64,000 nucleotides of DNA, from NCBI GenBank assembly GCA_002007745.1, contig CP019882.1, positions 2,294,001-2,358,000 on the forward strand, read 5' to 3'. The DNA comes from Mycolicibacterium litorale. GTDB lineage: Bacteria > Actinomycetota > Actinomycetes > Mycobacteriales > Mycobacteriaceae. This document shows positions 34,405 to 43,482 of this stretch, piece after piece. The notes beneath the pieces were generated by a model. The model worked only from the letters and a program-made list of their open reading frames with translations. It was not told where the DNA came from and made no database searches. Each line of letters begins with the position of its first letter. Position 1 is the stretch's first letter. A program made the position numbers and the translations under genes.

Positions 34405-34656
34405 GTGCGGGGGATCACACTCAGGCGCCTGAAGCGGCGCACCTCAGTTCGCGGGCTGGTCATGTTCGTGCTGGCCGGCTGCGTGGGAGTCCTGGTGGTC
34501 GCGGCGCTGCGGTACCAGCCGGCGCCGCCCACCTACACCGAGCCCGCGCCGGGGCAGACTGCGCCGGCCGCGACATCGGCGATGCCGGTGGGGCCGCTCA
34601 CCACGCATCCGCCGGGTGCCGCTGCGTCACCGGTTTCCACGCCCTCTCGGCCTTAG
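34405..34656 (+). CDS. Small single-pass membrane protein with Pro/Thr-rich tail (hypothetical)
   Basis: I do not recognise this 83-residue product. A basic N-terminus (RGITLRRLKRRTSVRG) is followed by one helix (LVMFVLAGCVGVLVVAAL, about residues 17-35) and then a low-complexity Pro/Ala/Thr tail, probably outside the membrane. An upstream ATG at 34348 would add 19 residues, but the promoter-like sequence lies inside that extension. It sits alone between DoxX copy 2 (divergent) and the glnA1 terminator. It could be an anchor or envelope peptide; no function is proposed. Confidence 0.55.
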   Translation: MRGITLRRLKRRTSVRGLVMFVLAGCVGVLVVAALRYQPAPPTYTEPAPGQTAPAATSAMPVGPLTTHPPGAAASPVSTPSRP

Positions 34657-34788
34657 CTGGAACCACGCCCGGGTCGGCGCGTAGGCATCCACTGCGCCTC
34701 GTCGTGTTCGCGCCGGGATCGGCGCCGGCTGGGGCCGTCGAATTCGGCTAGACCCCCTAGTGCGGTGCCGTCAGGCCGCGATACAGAC
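34657..34788. other. Intergenic, no gene seen
   Basis: Between the small membrane protein stop and the glnA1 terminator hairpin I see no ORF with typical codon use and no repeat. It may hold the 3' untranslated ends of the two convergent transcripts. Confidence 0.4.
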
Positions 34789-34831
34789 GAGTCCACCCGC
34801 CCGGCAGCCGGGCTGCCGAACGGGTGGACTC
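34789..34831 (-). terminator. Nested hairpin terminator of glnA1
   Basis: GAGTCCACCCG (34789-34799) pairs perfectly with CGGGTGGACTC (34821-34831). Inside it CGGCAGC pairs with GCTGCCG, giving two stacked perfect stems of 11 and 7 bp. It lies 34 bases beyond the glnA1 stop. There is no U-tract, as is common for mycobacterial terminators. It could also stop the convergent transcript. Confidence 0.7.
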
Positions 34832-34865
34832 GGTAGAACTAACCGACGCGCTTAGACGTCCGCTT

Positions 34866-36302
34866 TTAGACGTCGTAGTACAGCGCGAACTCGTAGGGGT
34901 GAGGGCGGATCTGGACGGGCAGGATCTCGTTCTCGCGCTTGTAGGAGATCCAGGTCTCGATGAGATCCGGGGTGAACACGCCACCCTCGGTCAGGTACTC
35001 GTGATCCTCTTCGAGCCGGTCGATCACCGCCGACAGCGAGGTGGGCGCCTGCGGGATGTTGGCGGCCTCGTCCGGCGGCAACTCGTAGAGATCCTTGTCG
35101 ACCGGGGCCTGCGGCTCGATCTTCTTCTTGATGCCGTCGATGCCGGCCATCAGCATGGCGGCGAAGGCCAGGTACGGGTTGCCCGAGCTGTCCGGGCAGC
35201 GGAACTCGAGGCGCTTGGCCTTCGGGTTGTTGCCGGTGATCGGGATGCGGACGCATGCCGAGCGGTTGCGCTGGCTGTACACCAGGTTGATCGGGGCCTC
35301 GTAGCCGGGCACCAGGCGCTTGTAGGAGTTCACCGTCGGGTTGGTGAAGGCCAGCAGCGACGGCGCGTGGTGCAGGATGCCGCCGATGTAGTGTCGCGCC
35401 ATGTCGGACAGGCCTGCGTAACCGGACTCGTCGTGGAACAGCGGCTTGCCGTCCTTCCACAGCGACTGGTGCACGTGCATGCCGGAACCGTTGTCACCGA
35501 ACAGCGGCTTGGGCATGAAGGTGACGGTCTTGCCGTTCTGCCACGCGGTGTTCTTGATGATGTACTTGAACAGCAGCACATCGTCGGCCGCGGCCAGCAT
35601 GGTGTTGAACTTGTAGTTGATCTCGGCCTGCCCGGCAGTGCCCACCTCGTGGTGACCGCGCTCGAGGGTGAAGCCGGCGTTGATCAGGTTGGTCGCCATC
35701 TCGTCACGCAGGTCGACGTAGTGGTCGTAGGGGGCGACGGGGAAGTAACCGCCCTTGGGGCGGACCTTGTAGCCCCGGTTGGCCGAGCCGTCGGCTTCGA
35801 AGGGCTCACCGGTGTTCCACCAGCCCGACTCCGAGTCGATCTCGTAGAAGGTGCCGTTGATCTTGGAGTCGAACGAGATCGAGTCGAAGATGTAGAACTC
35901 AGCCTCGGCGCCGAAGTAGGCGGTGTCGGCGATGCCGGTGCTGGCCAGGTAGTTCTCGGCCTTGCGTGCGACGTTGCGCGGGTCGCGGGAGTAGGCCTCG
36001 CGGGTGAAGGGGTCGTGCACGAAGAAGTTGAGGTTCAGCGTCTTGGCGGCCCGGAACGGGTCGATGCGCGCCGTCTCGGGATCCGGCAAGAGCATCATGT
36101 CGGACTCGTGGATCGACTGGAAACCGCGCACCGACGACCCGTCGAATGCGAGGCCGTCCTCGAACACGCTCTCATCGAATGCCGACGCGGGGATAGAAAA
36201 ATGCTGGACGACGCCGGGCAGATCGCAGAACCGAATATCGACGTACTCGACGTTCTCGTCCCTGATCAGTTTGATGATGTCGTCAGCGGTCTTTTCTGCC
36301 AC
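34866..36302 (-). CDS. glnA1: Glutamine synthetase type I (GSI-beta), main nitrogen-assimilating enzyme
   Basis: The 478-residue enzyme has [69 protein letters not shown] and [29 protein letters not shown] near residue 405 is the adenylylation loop whose Tyr is modified by GlnE, encoded about 4 kb away. It joins glutamate and ammonia to glutamine as a dodecamer. The GTG at 36302 follows the ribosome-binding site AAGGAGTGAG. A twin GlnR operator upstream indicates induction at low nitrogen. A stable nested hairpin ends the gene. Confidence 0.97.
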   Translation of the reverse strand: MAEKTADDIIKLIRDENVEYVDIRFCDLPGVVQHFSIPASAFDESVFEDGLAFDGSSVRGFQSIHESDMMLLPDPETARIDPFRAAKTLNLNFFVHDPFTREAYSRDPRNVARKAENYLASTGIADTAYFGAEAEFYIFDSISFDSKINGTFYEIDSESGWWNTGEPFEADGSANRGYKVRPKGGYFPVAPYDHYVDLRDEMATNLINAGFTLERGHHEVGTAGQAEINYKFNTMLAAADDVLLFKYIIKNTAWQNGKTVTFMPKPLFGDNGSGMHVHQSLWKDGKPLFHDESGYAGLSDMARHYIGGILHHAPSLLAFTNPTVNSYKRLVPGYEAPINLVYSQRNRSACVRIPITGNNPKAKRLEFRCPDSSGNPYLAFAAMLMAGIDGIKKKIEPQAPVDKDLYELPPDEAANIPQAPTSLSAVIDRLEEDHEYLTEGGVFTPDLIETWISYKRENEILPVQIRPHPYEFALYYDV

Positions 36303-36385
36303 TTACTCACTCCTTCGTGCAGCCTGTGTTGCGCATGTCTAGGCACAGAGGTTTCTTAACCCGCGGCTGACGCTAGGGAGCCGAT

Positions 36386-36423
36386 GTTGCACGCCCGTCA
36401 AGCTCATGTTGCGCTGAAGTTAC
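36386..36423 (-). promoter_or_regulatory. GlnR operator (two a/b boxes) of glnA1
   Basis: Read on the minus strand: GTAAC-N6-GCAAC (36423-36408), six bases, then TTGAC-N6-GCAAC (36401-36386). This is the a1-b1-a2-b2 layout of mycobacterial GlnR sites with AC-N9-AC in each box and 22 bp between boxes. It begins 84 bases upstream of the start. GlnR is the OmpR-type activator of nitrogen genes; its gene is not in this window. Confidence 0.72.
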
Positions 36424-36480
36424 GCATCTCCGGCGACGGCGCGACGTGGGGCGTTGCCGCCGCCCGCATATCCTGGGGCC

Positions 36481-36945
36481 ATGGCACGTGAGATCGGGTC
36501 CTGGCTGTCCGGACCGGAACCGGTGAAGCCGGGCGAAGGCGAGGGCTATCCCGGTCAGGCACTGGGCCTGCCGGAGACCGGCCCGCGTTCGCTGGCCCGC
36601 ATGGGGCGGCGCTTCGCCGCGCTGCTGATCGACTGGCTGATCGGGTATGGGCTCGCCGCGCTCGGTATCACGTTTGGAATCGTGTCGGCCGCGACGTTGT
36701 CGACGGCCGTGTTGGTGATCTGGTTCGTGCTGGGCGTGATCTCGCTTCGGCTGTTCGGCTTCACGCCGGGGCAATTGGCCATGGGGCTGATGGTGGTCCC
36801 GGTCGATAACCGATTGCATGTGGGTACCGGGCGCGCAATCGTGCGAGGTCTGCTGCTGGCTCTGGTGATCCCCCCACTGTTCACCGATGCCGATGGCCGC
36901 GGTCTCCAGGACCGGCTGACGATGACGGCGGTGGTGCGCCGCTGA
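36481..36945 (+). CDS. RDD family membrane protein
   Basis: The 154-residue protein has a soluble N-terminus and an RDD domain with the family motif ARMGRRFAALLIDWLIGYGL (Arg and Asp residues in helix 1), then two further hydrophobic segments and FGFTPGQLAMGLMVV. It matches M. tuberculosis Rv2219A by position next to glnA1. RDD proteins are small membrane proteins of mostly unknown role, some linked to ion or osmolyte transport. The ATG at 36481 is chosen because the residues upstream (PPPAYPGA) are not part of the family. It is divergent from glnA1, so the GlnR region may influence it. Confidence 0.88.
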   Translation: MAREIGSWLSGPEPVKPGEGEGYPGQALGLPETGPRSLARMGRRFAALLIDWLIGYGLAALGITFGIVSAATLSTAVLVIWFVLGVISLRLFGFTPGQLAMGLMVVPVDNRLHVGTGRAIVRGLLLALVIPPLFTDADGRGLQDRLTMTAVVRR

Positions 36946-36978
36946 ATTTTGTCGGTGGCAGGTGCCACACTCGAACTC

Positions 36979-38262
36979 ATGTTCGATAATCTGTTGGTGA
37001 TTGATGCCGGTGTCGAGGAGTCGGTGCTGGTCGCTCGGATTGCGGAGTTGGAGCGGTTGAAGTCTGCTGCGGCGGCGGGGCAGGCGCGGCTGACCGTGGC
37101 GCTGGACAGTGCGCGCCGCGCCGCGGAGGCTGCGGCTGGGGTTCCGGCGTCCAAGCGGGGTCGTGGGGTGGCCGCTGAGGTCGCGTTGGCGCGGCGGGAT
37201 TCGCCAGCCCGGGGTGGGCGGCATCTGGGTCTGGCCAAGGCGCTGGTGTACGAGATGCCGCATACGTTGGCGGCGTTGGAGTTGGGGGTGCTCTCGGAGT
37301 GGCGGGCCACGATTGTGGTGCGGGAGTCGGCGTGTCTGGATGTGGAGGATCGTCGGCGGTTGGATGTGGAGTTGTGTTCAGCTCCGGACACCCTCGAGGG
37401 GGTGGGGGATGCGGCGCTGGCGGCGGCGGCCAAGGCGATTGCTTACCGGTTGGATCCGCGTGCGGTGGTGGATCGGGCGGCCAAGGCTGTTACGGAGCGG
37501 ACGGTGACGATTCGTCCGGCGCCGGACACGATGACCTATCTGAGCGCCCTGTTGCCGGTGGCCCAGGGGGTGGCGGTGTATGCCGCGCTCAGGCGGGCGG
37601 CTGATGCGGGGGTCGATGGACGGTCTCGCGGTCAGGTGATGGCGGACGCCCTGGTGGAGCGGGTGACGGGCCGGCCTGCCGATAAGGCGGTCCCGGTGGC
37701 CGTCAACATGGTGATCAGTGATCAGGCTTTGCTCGGTGCCCAGCAGGGGGTGGCGGTGATCGCCGGCTACGGCACGGTGCCCTCGGCGGTGGCGCAAAAG
37801 CTGCTGCGGGACGCGGTCGGTGACGAGGGCTCGTGGGCCAGCTTGCGCCGCCTGTATGCCAGCGCGTCCACCGGCGCCCTGGTCGCCATGGAGTCCCGAG
37901 GGCGGCTGTTCCCCAAGGGGTTGGCCGATTTCATCGCGGTGCGGGATCGACGCTGTCGCACCCCGTACTGTGATGCCCTGATCCGGCACACCGACCACGC
38001 CACGCCGCATCGGCGTGGTGGGGCGACCAGTGCGGGCAATGGGCAGGGATTGTGTGAGGCGTGCAATTACGCCAAGGAGGCGGCGGGCTGGCGGGTGATC
38101 GCCGGGCCCGACGACACCGGCAGGCACACCGTGGAAATCATCACCCCGACCGGAACGCACTACCACTCGGTGGCGCCACCGATGCCCGGGACACCACGCA
38201 TGCCCACCAGCACCGCCGAGGTCTACCTCAACGGCGAACTCCTCAAAATCATCGCCGCCTAG
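36979..38262 (+). CDS. DUF222 / HNH endonuclease (13E12 repeat family)
   Basis: The 427-residue protein has a long helical DUF222 region (about 1-320: LVARIAELERLKSAAAAGQARLTVALDSARRAAE, ARRDSPARGGRHLGLAKAL, LSEWRATIVVRES) and a C-terminal HNH nuclease domain with RDRRCRTPYCDALIRHTDHATPHRRGGATSAGNGQGLCEACNYAKE. This has the zinc-binding Cys residues, the DH pair and the late Asn. The family occurs in many copies in mycobacteria, some as REP13E12 elements used by prophages for integration. Codon use shifts toward GTG/GCG/TTG in its first half compared with neighbours. It interrupts the RDD-DUF4191 gene order, so it probably arrived by transfer or transposition. The ATG at 36979 is preferred over TTG 36949. 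Confidence 0.88.
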   Translation: MFDNLLVIDAGVEESVLVARIAELERLKSAAAAGQARLTVALDSARRAAEAAAGVPASKRGRGVAAEVALARRDSPARGGRHLGLAKALVYEMPHTLAALELGVLSEWRATIVVRESACLDVEDRRRLDVELCSAPDTLEGVGDAALAAAAKAIAYRLDPRAVVDRAAKAVTERTVTIRPAPDTMTYLSALLPVAQGVAVYAALRRAADAGVDGRSRGQVMADALVERVTGRPADKAVPVAVNMVISDQALLGAQQGVAVIAGYGTVPSAVAQKLLRDAVGDEGSWASLRRLYASASTGALVAMESRGRLFPKGLADFIAVRDRRCRTPYCDALIRHTDHATPHRRGGATSAGNGQGLCEACNYAKEAAGWRVIAGPDDTGRHTVEIITPTGTHYHSVAPPMPGTPRMPTSTAEVYLNGELLKIIAA

Positions 38263-40052
38263 ATCTGGTGGCGGACTTCGCCGTTCATCATGGTCATCGT
38301 CACGGTCGCGCGGTGGATGTCGTGCGGGTCGACCTCGAAGATGTTGGTATCCAACACGATCAGGTCAGCCCGCTTGCCCACTTCCACCGAGCCGACCTTG
38401 GCGTCCATGTGCAGCTGGTACGCCGCTCCCATGGTGTTGGCGTAGACCGCATCGGTAATGCTCAGTCGCTGTTCGGCCGGCGCCAAAACCGGTGCGTCCG
38501 GCTCGCCGACGAGCTGGCGGGTCACCCCGATCTGAATGGACTCCAGCGGCTTATAGGTGGAGAAGTATCCGGCCGCGGGCCAGTCGGTGCCCAACGATAT
38601 CCGGCCCCCGGAGCGCAGGATGTCCTGTGGGCGATACATCAGGTCCTTACGGGGCGCCCCGTAGCGGGCGGCCATGTTCTGCAGTGTGTCGGGATCGGCG
38701 GACATCCAGTTGGCCGAAAACTGGCCGATCGCACCGAGCTTGCCGAACCGCGCACTGTCCGGGTCCTCGACGTAGACCAGGTGAGCGATGGTGTGCCGGC
38801 GATCCCGCGATGGATTGGCCGCGATCGCCGCCTCGAAAGAGTCCAATGCGGTGCGCGCCGTCCGCTCACCACAGGCATGCACGTGGACGTCGAAACCGGC
38901 GGCGTCGACGTCGCGGATCAGTTGATGCCACTGCTCGTCGGTGAACGGGGATCCACCGACCGAATCGGGCTTGTCGGCATACGGTTCGATGAGCCACGCG
39001 GTGTACCCACCCTGTGTCCCGTCGCCCACGATCTTCACGACGCCGACGTTGACCAGATCGGTCGCCACCCGGCGGCGGATGTCGACCAACTTCGCCACCG
39101 CGTCGTCGAAGGGCGGCGATTTGACGCTGTAGGACGCGCACACCCGGAACGGCAGTGCGCCGCGGCGCTCCAGGTCGGCGTACAGGCCGATCAGCGCACC
39201 CTGGTCGTCGCCGATCGGTGGCACGCCGGCATCGAAGACCGTGGTGATCCCCGCCGCGGACGCCTTGGGAAGCCAGGATTGCAGCAACGTCTGCATCGAC
39301 TGCGCCGAGATCGGTTCGATGGCGTTGACCAGGCTCAGAACGGCATTGACTTCCAGGACATAGCCGGTGGGGTCACCGTGGTCGTCGCGGACGTAATAGC
39401 TGAACCCGGGAATCGGGTCCGGGGTGTCGCGGTTGACCCCCGCCATCTCCAGCGCCTTGCTGTTGGCCCACATGCTGTGGCCGTCGATCGCGAAGAAGAA
39501 GCCCGGCCGGTCGGGCAGCACCCGGTCGAGTTCGTCACTGGTCGGACCGTCGGGGCCGAACATGTCCACTCGCCAACCGAATCCCCGGATCGGGCCCTCC
39601 GGATGCTCCTTGGCGTAGGCGGCGATCGCTGCCAGCGCGTCGGCGCCGGTTGGCACCTGCAGGTCGACACCGCTGGTGAGGAACGCGCCCAGGAAGGGGT
39701 GGATGTGGCCCTCGACGAACCCTGGCAGCAACAGGTCGCCCTTGAGATCGACAACGCGGGTCTCAGCGCCTGCCAGCGCCATCGCGCCGGCCTCGTCGCC
39801 GACGTAGCTGATCGTGTTCCCGGTGACGGCCACCGCCTGCGCCCAGGGCTGGGCGGGAGACACGGTGTAGATCCGGCCATTGCGGAATACCACACTGGCG
39901 TTCTGCGCACCCGATGCCGCGGGTGGCTGCGTGCATGCGGCCACTGCCGTCGCAGCGGCCGTCACAGCCGCCGCCCGCAGTGCCGTCCGCCGAGTCAGGA
40001 CCCCGCCGCCGAAAGCGCTGAAGTGCGGCGCCCACTCACACGCAGTACACAA
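38259..40052 (-). CDS. Tat-exported lipoprotein amidohydrolase (amidohydrolase 3 / YtcJ-like)
   Basis: The 597-residue product has a twin-arginine lipoprotein signal: LTRRTALRAAAVTAAATAVAACT, with RR followed by a hydrophobic run and a lipobox AAC near residue 40. The TIM-barrel hydrolase has GFVEGHIHPFLG (HXH metal ligands), HVHACGERT and HTIAHLVYV (His ligands) and SLGTDWPAAGYFSTYKP (catalytic Asp). The family cleaves amide or imide bonds; the substrate is unknown. A TTG at 40052 is the only in-frame start before the signal, and no ATG or GTG was found. The gene shares a CTAG stop with the convergent HNH gene, and both are absent from the M. tuberculosis order. Confidence 0.85.
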   Translation of the reverse strand: MCTACEWAPHFSAFGGGVLTRRTALRAAAVTAAATAVAACTQPPAASGAQNASVVFRNGRIYTVSPAQPWAQAVAVTGNTISYVGDEAGAMALAGAETRVVDLKGDLLLPGFVEGHIHPFLGAFLTSGVDLQVPTGADALAAIAAYAKEHPEGPIRGFGWRVDMFGPDGPTSDELDRVLPDRPGFFFAIDGHSMWANSKALEMAGVNRDTPDPIPGFSYYVRDDHGDPTGYVLEVNAVLSLVNAIEPISAQSMQTLLQSWLPKASAAGITTVFDAGVPPIGDDQGALIGLYADLERRGALPFRVCASYSVKSPPFDDAVAKLVDIRRRVATDLVNVGVVKIVGDGTQGGYTAWLIEPYADKPDSVGGSPFTDEQWHQLIRDVDAAGFDVHVHACGERTARTALDSFEAAIAANPSRDRRHTIAHLVYVEDPDSARFGKLGAIGQFSANWMSADPDTLQNMAARYGAPRKDLMYRPQDILRSGGRISLGTDWPAAGYFSTYKPLESIQIGVTRQLVGEPDAPVLAPAEQRLSITDAVYANTMGAAYQLHMDAKVGSVEVGKRADLIVLDTNIFEVDPHDIHRATVTMTMMNGEVRHQI

Positions 40053-40073
40053 ATTCGCCCCCCGACGTCGTAG

Positions 40074-40826
40074 TCAGCGCCGCCGGACGGTGCGCTGGAC
40101 ACCCTTCATCTTGGCTTGCGCGGGCAGTGGGCCCTTGGGCATCGCGGCCGGACCCATCCGGGTGCCCAGAGCGGTGAGCTTGGACTCCAGGGAGTCCATC
40201 TGCTTGACGGTGATGTTGGCCGGCAGCTTGGTCAGGTGCCGCTCCAACTTCGACAGCGGCACCTCGCCTTCGCCGTTGCCCACGATCACGTCGTAGATCG
40301 GCACATCGCCGACCAGGCGGGCGGTGCGCTTCTTCTCCTGCGCCAACAGCGGCTTGACCCGGGTGGGGGATCCCTCGGCGACGAAGATGACACCGGGCCG
40401 GCCGATCACGCGATGCACCGCGTCGAAGTGGCCGGTGGCGGCGACGCCAGGGGTGACCCGCCACTTGCCCCGCAGGTTGTCCAACGCCCACGCGGCCGCG
40501 CCGGTCTGGCCCTCAGCTTTGCGGTAGACGGACTTCTGCGCGCGCCGGCCGAAGATGATGAACGCCACCAGAGCGCCGAGTACGACTCCAAGCGGGATCA
40601 GCATGTACGCCGTGAACCCGCCCACAATGACACCGGCGGCCACCGAGGCCCCGACGATCAGCACGAAAGCGCCGATCATGTAGGGCAGCAGCCGCTTGTC
40701 CTCTTTGCGCTGCATCTGGAAGGCCTGCCACAGCTGACTGCGGCGTTGCTTGGAGGCGGCCTTACGGGCGGCCTTCGCCTCAGCCTTGGCCGCCTTGGTC
40801 TCGGCGGTCGAACGGGATTTCGCCAT
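40074..40826 (-). CDS. DUF4191 membrane protein (Rv2219 family)
   Basis: The 250-residue protein has a highly basic start (KAAKAEAKAARKAASKQRRSQLWQAFQMQRKEDKRLLPYM), two adjacent hydrophobic helices at about residues 47-92 and a cytoplasmic domain with GRPGVIFVAEGSPTRVKPLLAQEKKRTARLVGDVPIYDVIVGNGEGEVPLSKL. The family is actinobacterial and always near lipA; its role is not known. The ATG at 40826 starts the basic stretch. It follows lipA by 42 bases in the same direction and may share its transcript. Confidence 0.88.
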   Translation of the reverse strand: MAKSRSTAETKAAKAEAKAARKAASKQRRSQLWQAFQMQRKEDKRLLPYMIGAFVLIVGASVAAGVIVGGFTAYMLIPLGVVLGALVAFIIFGRRAQKSVYRKAEGQTGAAAWALDNLRGKWRVTPGVAATGHFDAVHRVIGRPGVIFVAEGSPTRVKPLLAQEKKRTARLVGDVPIYDVIVGNGEGEVPLSKLERHLTKLPANITVKQMDSLESKLTALGTRMGPAAMPKGPLPAQAKMKGVQRTVRRR

Positions 40827-40868
40827 AACTACCAAGAATACGGGGACGCAATCAGCGCGGGCCCGCGG

Positions 40869-41873
40869 TCACCGGGACAGCTTGTGGGCGGCTTCCTCGG
40901 CGTGACGCGCCTGCTGGTAGAGCCGGCCCGCTCGGTAGGACGAGCGCACCAGCGGCCCGGACAGCACGCCGGCGAAACCCAGGCCCTCGGCGTAGGCCGC
41001 CAGCTCGACGAACTCCTCGGGCTTGACCCAGCGTTCGACGGGGTGATGGCGCACCGACGGGCGCAGGTACTGGGTGATGGTGACGATGTCGCAGCCCGCG
41101 CCGTGCAGGTCGGCCAGCGCGGTGTGCACCTCTTCGATGGTTTCGCCCATGCCCAGGATCAAGTTGCTCTTGGTCACCAAGCCGAACTCCCGGGCCGCGG
41201 TCAGCACGTCGAGGCTGCGCTGGTAGCGGAACGCCGGCCGGATCCGCTTGAAGATCCGGGGCACCGTCTCCACGTTGTGCGCGAACACTTCCGGACGGGC
41301 CTCGAACACCTGGCGCAGCAGCTCGGCCTCGCCGTTGAAGTCCGGGGCCAACAGCTCCACACCGGTCGCCGGGTTGAGCGCCTTGATGGCGCGAACGGTC
41401 TCGGCGTACAGCCAGGCGCCGCCGTCGGGCAGGTCGTCGCGGGCGACGCCGGTCACCGTCGCGTACTTCAGTCCCATCGCGGCGACGCTCTCGGCTACCC
41501 GTCGCGGCTCGTCGCGGTCCAACTCGGCGGGCTTGCCGGTGTCGATCTGGCAGAAATCACAGCGCCGGGTGCACTGCTCGCCACCGATCAGGAAGGTTGC
41601 TTCCCGGTCTTCCCAGCACTCATAGATGTTAGGGCAGCCGGCCTCTTCGCAGACCGTGTGCAGGCCTTCCCGTCGGACAAGACCCTTCAGAGCGGTGTAC
41701 TCCGGGCCCATCCGGGCGCGGGTCTTGATCCACGGCGGCTTGCGTTCGATCGGGGTCTCGGCATTGCGGACCTCCAGCCGAAGCAGCTTGCGCCCGGCCG
41801 GAGCCGCCGGGCCGGCGACATTGGACTCTGGGACCGCTGGGCCGGCGACATCGGACCGCGAAGTGGCTGTCAC
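40869..41873 (-). CDS. lipA: Lipoyl synthase
   Basis: LipA is a radical-SAM enzyme that inserts two sulfurs into protein-bound octanoyl groups. The 334-residue product has both cluster motifs: the auxiliary cluster Cys set [12 protein letters not shown] near residue 74 and the radical-[11 protein letters not shown] near residue 100. The late RSSYRAG supplies the Ser that ligates the auxiliary cluster. The first 25 residues are a Pro/Ala/Val-rich extension. The GTG at 41873 overlaps the lipB stop by four bases, so octanoyl transfer and sulfur insertion are made together. The dlaT gene encoding the lipoylated E2 is 1.6 kb upstream. Confidence 0.97.
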   Translation of the reverse strand: MTATSRSDVAGPAVPESNVAGPAAPAGRKLLRLEVRNAETPIERKPPWIKTRARMGPEYTALKGLVRREGLHTVCEEAGCPNIYECWEDREATFLIGGEQCTRRCDFCQIDTGKPAELDRDEPRRVAESVAAMGLKYATVTGVARDDLPDGGAWLYAETVRAIKALNPATGVELLAPDFNGEAELLRQVFEARPEVFAHNVETVPRIFKRIRPAFRYQRSLDVLTAAREFGLVTKSNLILGMGETIEEVHTALADLHGAGCDIVTITQYLRPSVRHHPVERWVKPEEFVELAAYAEGLGFAGVLSGPLVRSSYRAGRLYQQARHAEEAAHKLSR

Positions 41874-42544
41874 AGGCTCAATGCTACGGGCAGGCGACCG
41901 TCGAGGGCGTCACACACCTTTTCGGCGACCCGCGCCCGGACATCCTCGACACCGACGTGGCGGCCCAGTTCGGCGGTCAGCGACGTGACCCCGGCATCGG
42001 CGATTCCGCACGGCACGATCGCCGAATAGGCCGCGAGGTCGCAATCGCAGTTCAGGGAGAAGCCGTGCAACGTCGTTGCCCGGGCCACCCGGATCCCGAT
42101 CGCGGCAATCTTGCGGGCCGGGCGCAGATCCCCGGCAGGCAACCACACCCCGGAGCGGCCCTCCACCCGGCCGGCGTCCAGATCGTAATCGGCACAGACC
42201 GAGATCAGCGCCTCTTCAAGGCGCCGAACATAATTCACCACATCCAGCGGCTCGGCCAATCCGATCACCGGATAACCGACCAGCTGCCCGGGGCCGTGCC
42301 AGGTGATCTTGCCGCCGCGATCGGTGTCGACGACGGGTGTCCCGTCCACCGGCCGCTCGTGAGCTTCGGTGCGCTTCCCGGCGGTGTAGACCGCAGGGTG
42401 TTCCAGCAGTAGGAGAGTGTCGGGTCCGCCGGCCACCCGGGCATCGGCCAACTCCCGCTGCATCTGCCAGGCGGTCAGATAGTCGACGACACCCAGCTGG
42501 CGCACCTGCATCGCAGCCGAGCTGGATCGGATGGACTGCCGCAC
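41870..42544 (-). CDS. lipB: Lipoyl(octanoyl) transferase
   Basis: LipB moves octanoate from acyl carrier protein to lipoyl domains such as those of DlaT. The 224-residue protein has [33 protein letters not shown] and [22 protein letters not shown] with the catalytic Lys, then YSAIVPCGI with the catalytic Cys. The lead-in residues [11 protein letters not shown] make the exact start uncertain; an internal ATG 12 codons in is possible. It is followed directly by lipA (GTGA overlap). The SDR39U1 gene lies just upstream. Confidence 0.95.
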   Translation of the reverse strand: MRQSIRSSSAAMQVRQLGVVDYLTAWQMQRELADARVAGGPDTLLLLEHPAVYTAGKRTEAHERPVDGTPVVDTDRGGKITWHGPGQLVGYPVIGLAEPLDVVNYVRRLEEALISVCADYDLDAGRVEGRSGVWLPAGDLRPARKIAAIGIRVARATTLHGFSLNCDCDLAAYSAIVPCGIADAGVTSLTAELGRHVGVEDVRARVAEKVCDALDGRLPVALSL

Positions 42545-42557
42545 GCCATCGACGGTA

Positions 42558-43477
42558 CTACCCCTGGGCGGAGGTGGTGGCGTAGGCCAGGGCTTCCCCG
42601 ATGGTGTTGTGGTGGAAGACGAACCCGGCCCGCTCCAGGGCGGCGGGGATGGCCCGCTGGCCGCCGAGCAGACCTTCTTCGGCGAACTCGCCGAGCAGGG
42701 TGCGCAAAGCGAATCCGGGGACCAGCCATGGTGTGGGCCGGTTCAGCGCGCGGCCCAGCGCCGCGGTGAACTCCGAATTGGTCACCGGCGCCGGCCCGGT
42801 GAAATTGACCGGACCGGACAGTTCGTCGTTGTTGATGGCGAACAACAGCGCCCGGATCTCGTCCTCCAGGCTGATCCACGGCATGTATTGCCGTCCGCCG
42901 CCCAAGCGGCCGCCCAGACCGAGTCCGAACAACGGACGCAGCCGGCCGAGCACCCCACCGCCGGGCGAGAGCACCAGCCCGGTGCGGGCCAGCACCACCC
43001 GGACGCCGGCATCCTCGGCCAGCAGCGTGGCGGCCTCCCAGTCCACGCACAACCGGGCAAGGAAACCCGTTCCGGCAGGCGCTGTTTCGTCGACGACCCG
43101 GCTGCGGGTGTCGCCGTAGTAACCGACGGCGCTGGCGTTGATCAACACCGGAACGCCGGCGTCGACGACCGCCGCCGAGATGACCTCGGTGGGGTGATGC
43201 GGCTGTCGCGCAGGCTCTGTTTGAAGGCGCCCGACCATCGCTTCTCGCCGACGTTGACCCCGCACAAGTTGACCACCGCGTCGACATCCTCGAGCCCGGC
43301 AGGATCGAACTCACCACTGTCGGGGTTCCAGTGCAGCTCGTCACTGTTGGCCGGTGCGCGGCGCACGATCCGCAGCACCCGGTGGTCGGCGGCGCGAAGC
43401 GCGGACACCAATGCCGAGCCGATCAGACCCGACGAACCGGCAATGGCGACAACGAGCCCGCTTGCTGGCTGGCCCAT
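42558..43477 (-). pseudogene. SDR39U1/TIGR01777-type NAD(P)-dependent epimerase, frameshifted
   Basis: Two overlapping frames make up one short-chain dehydrogenase-like protein. Residues 1-93 run from [24 protein letters not shown] to [11 protein letters not shown]. The rest is in another frame from [28 protein letters not shown] to the C-terminal [21 protein letters not shown]. The join lies at the G-run 43191-43194; adding one base gives RITPTEVIS and a 306-residue protein, close to the M. tuberculosis Rv2216 length as I recall it. A single missing C/G in a run of four is more likely a sequencing error than true loss, since the rest is undamaged. The function of the family is uncertain (cell-division-associated epimerase-like). 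Confidence 0.85.
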
Positions 43478-43482
43478 GGCGT

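Noticed and set aside
43191..43194. Programmed frameshifting in the SDR39U1 gene
   Set aside because: No slippery heptamer or downstream structure was evident, and two other genes show the same type of missing base in C runs, which favours sequencing error.
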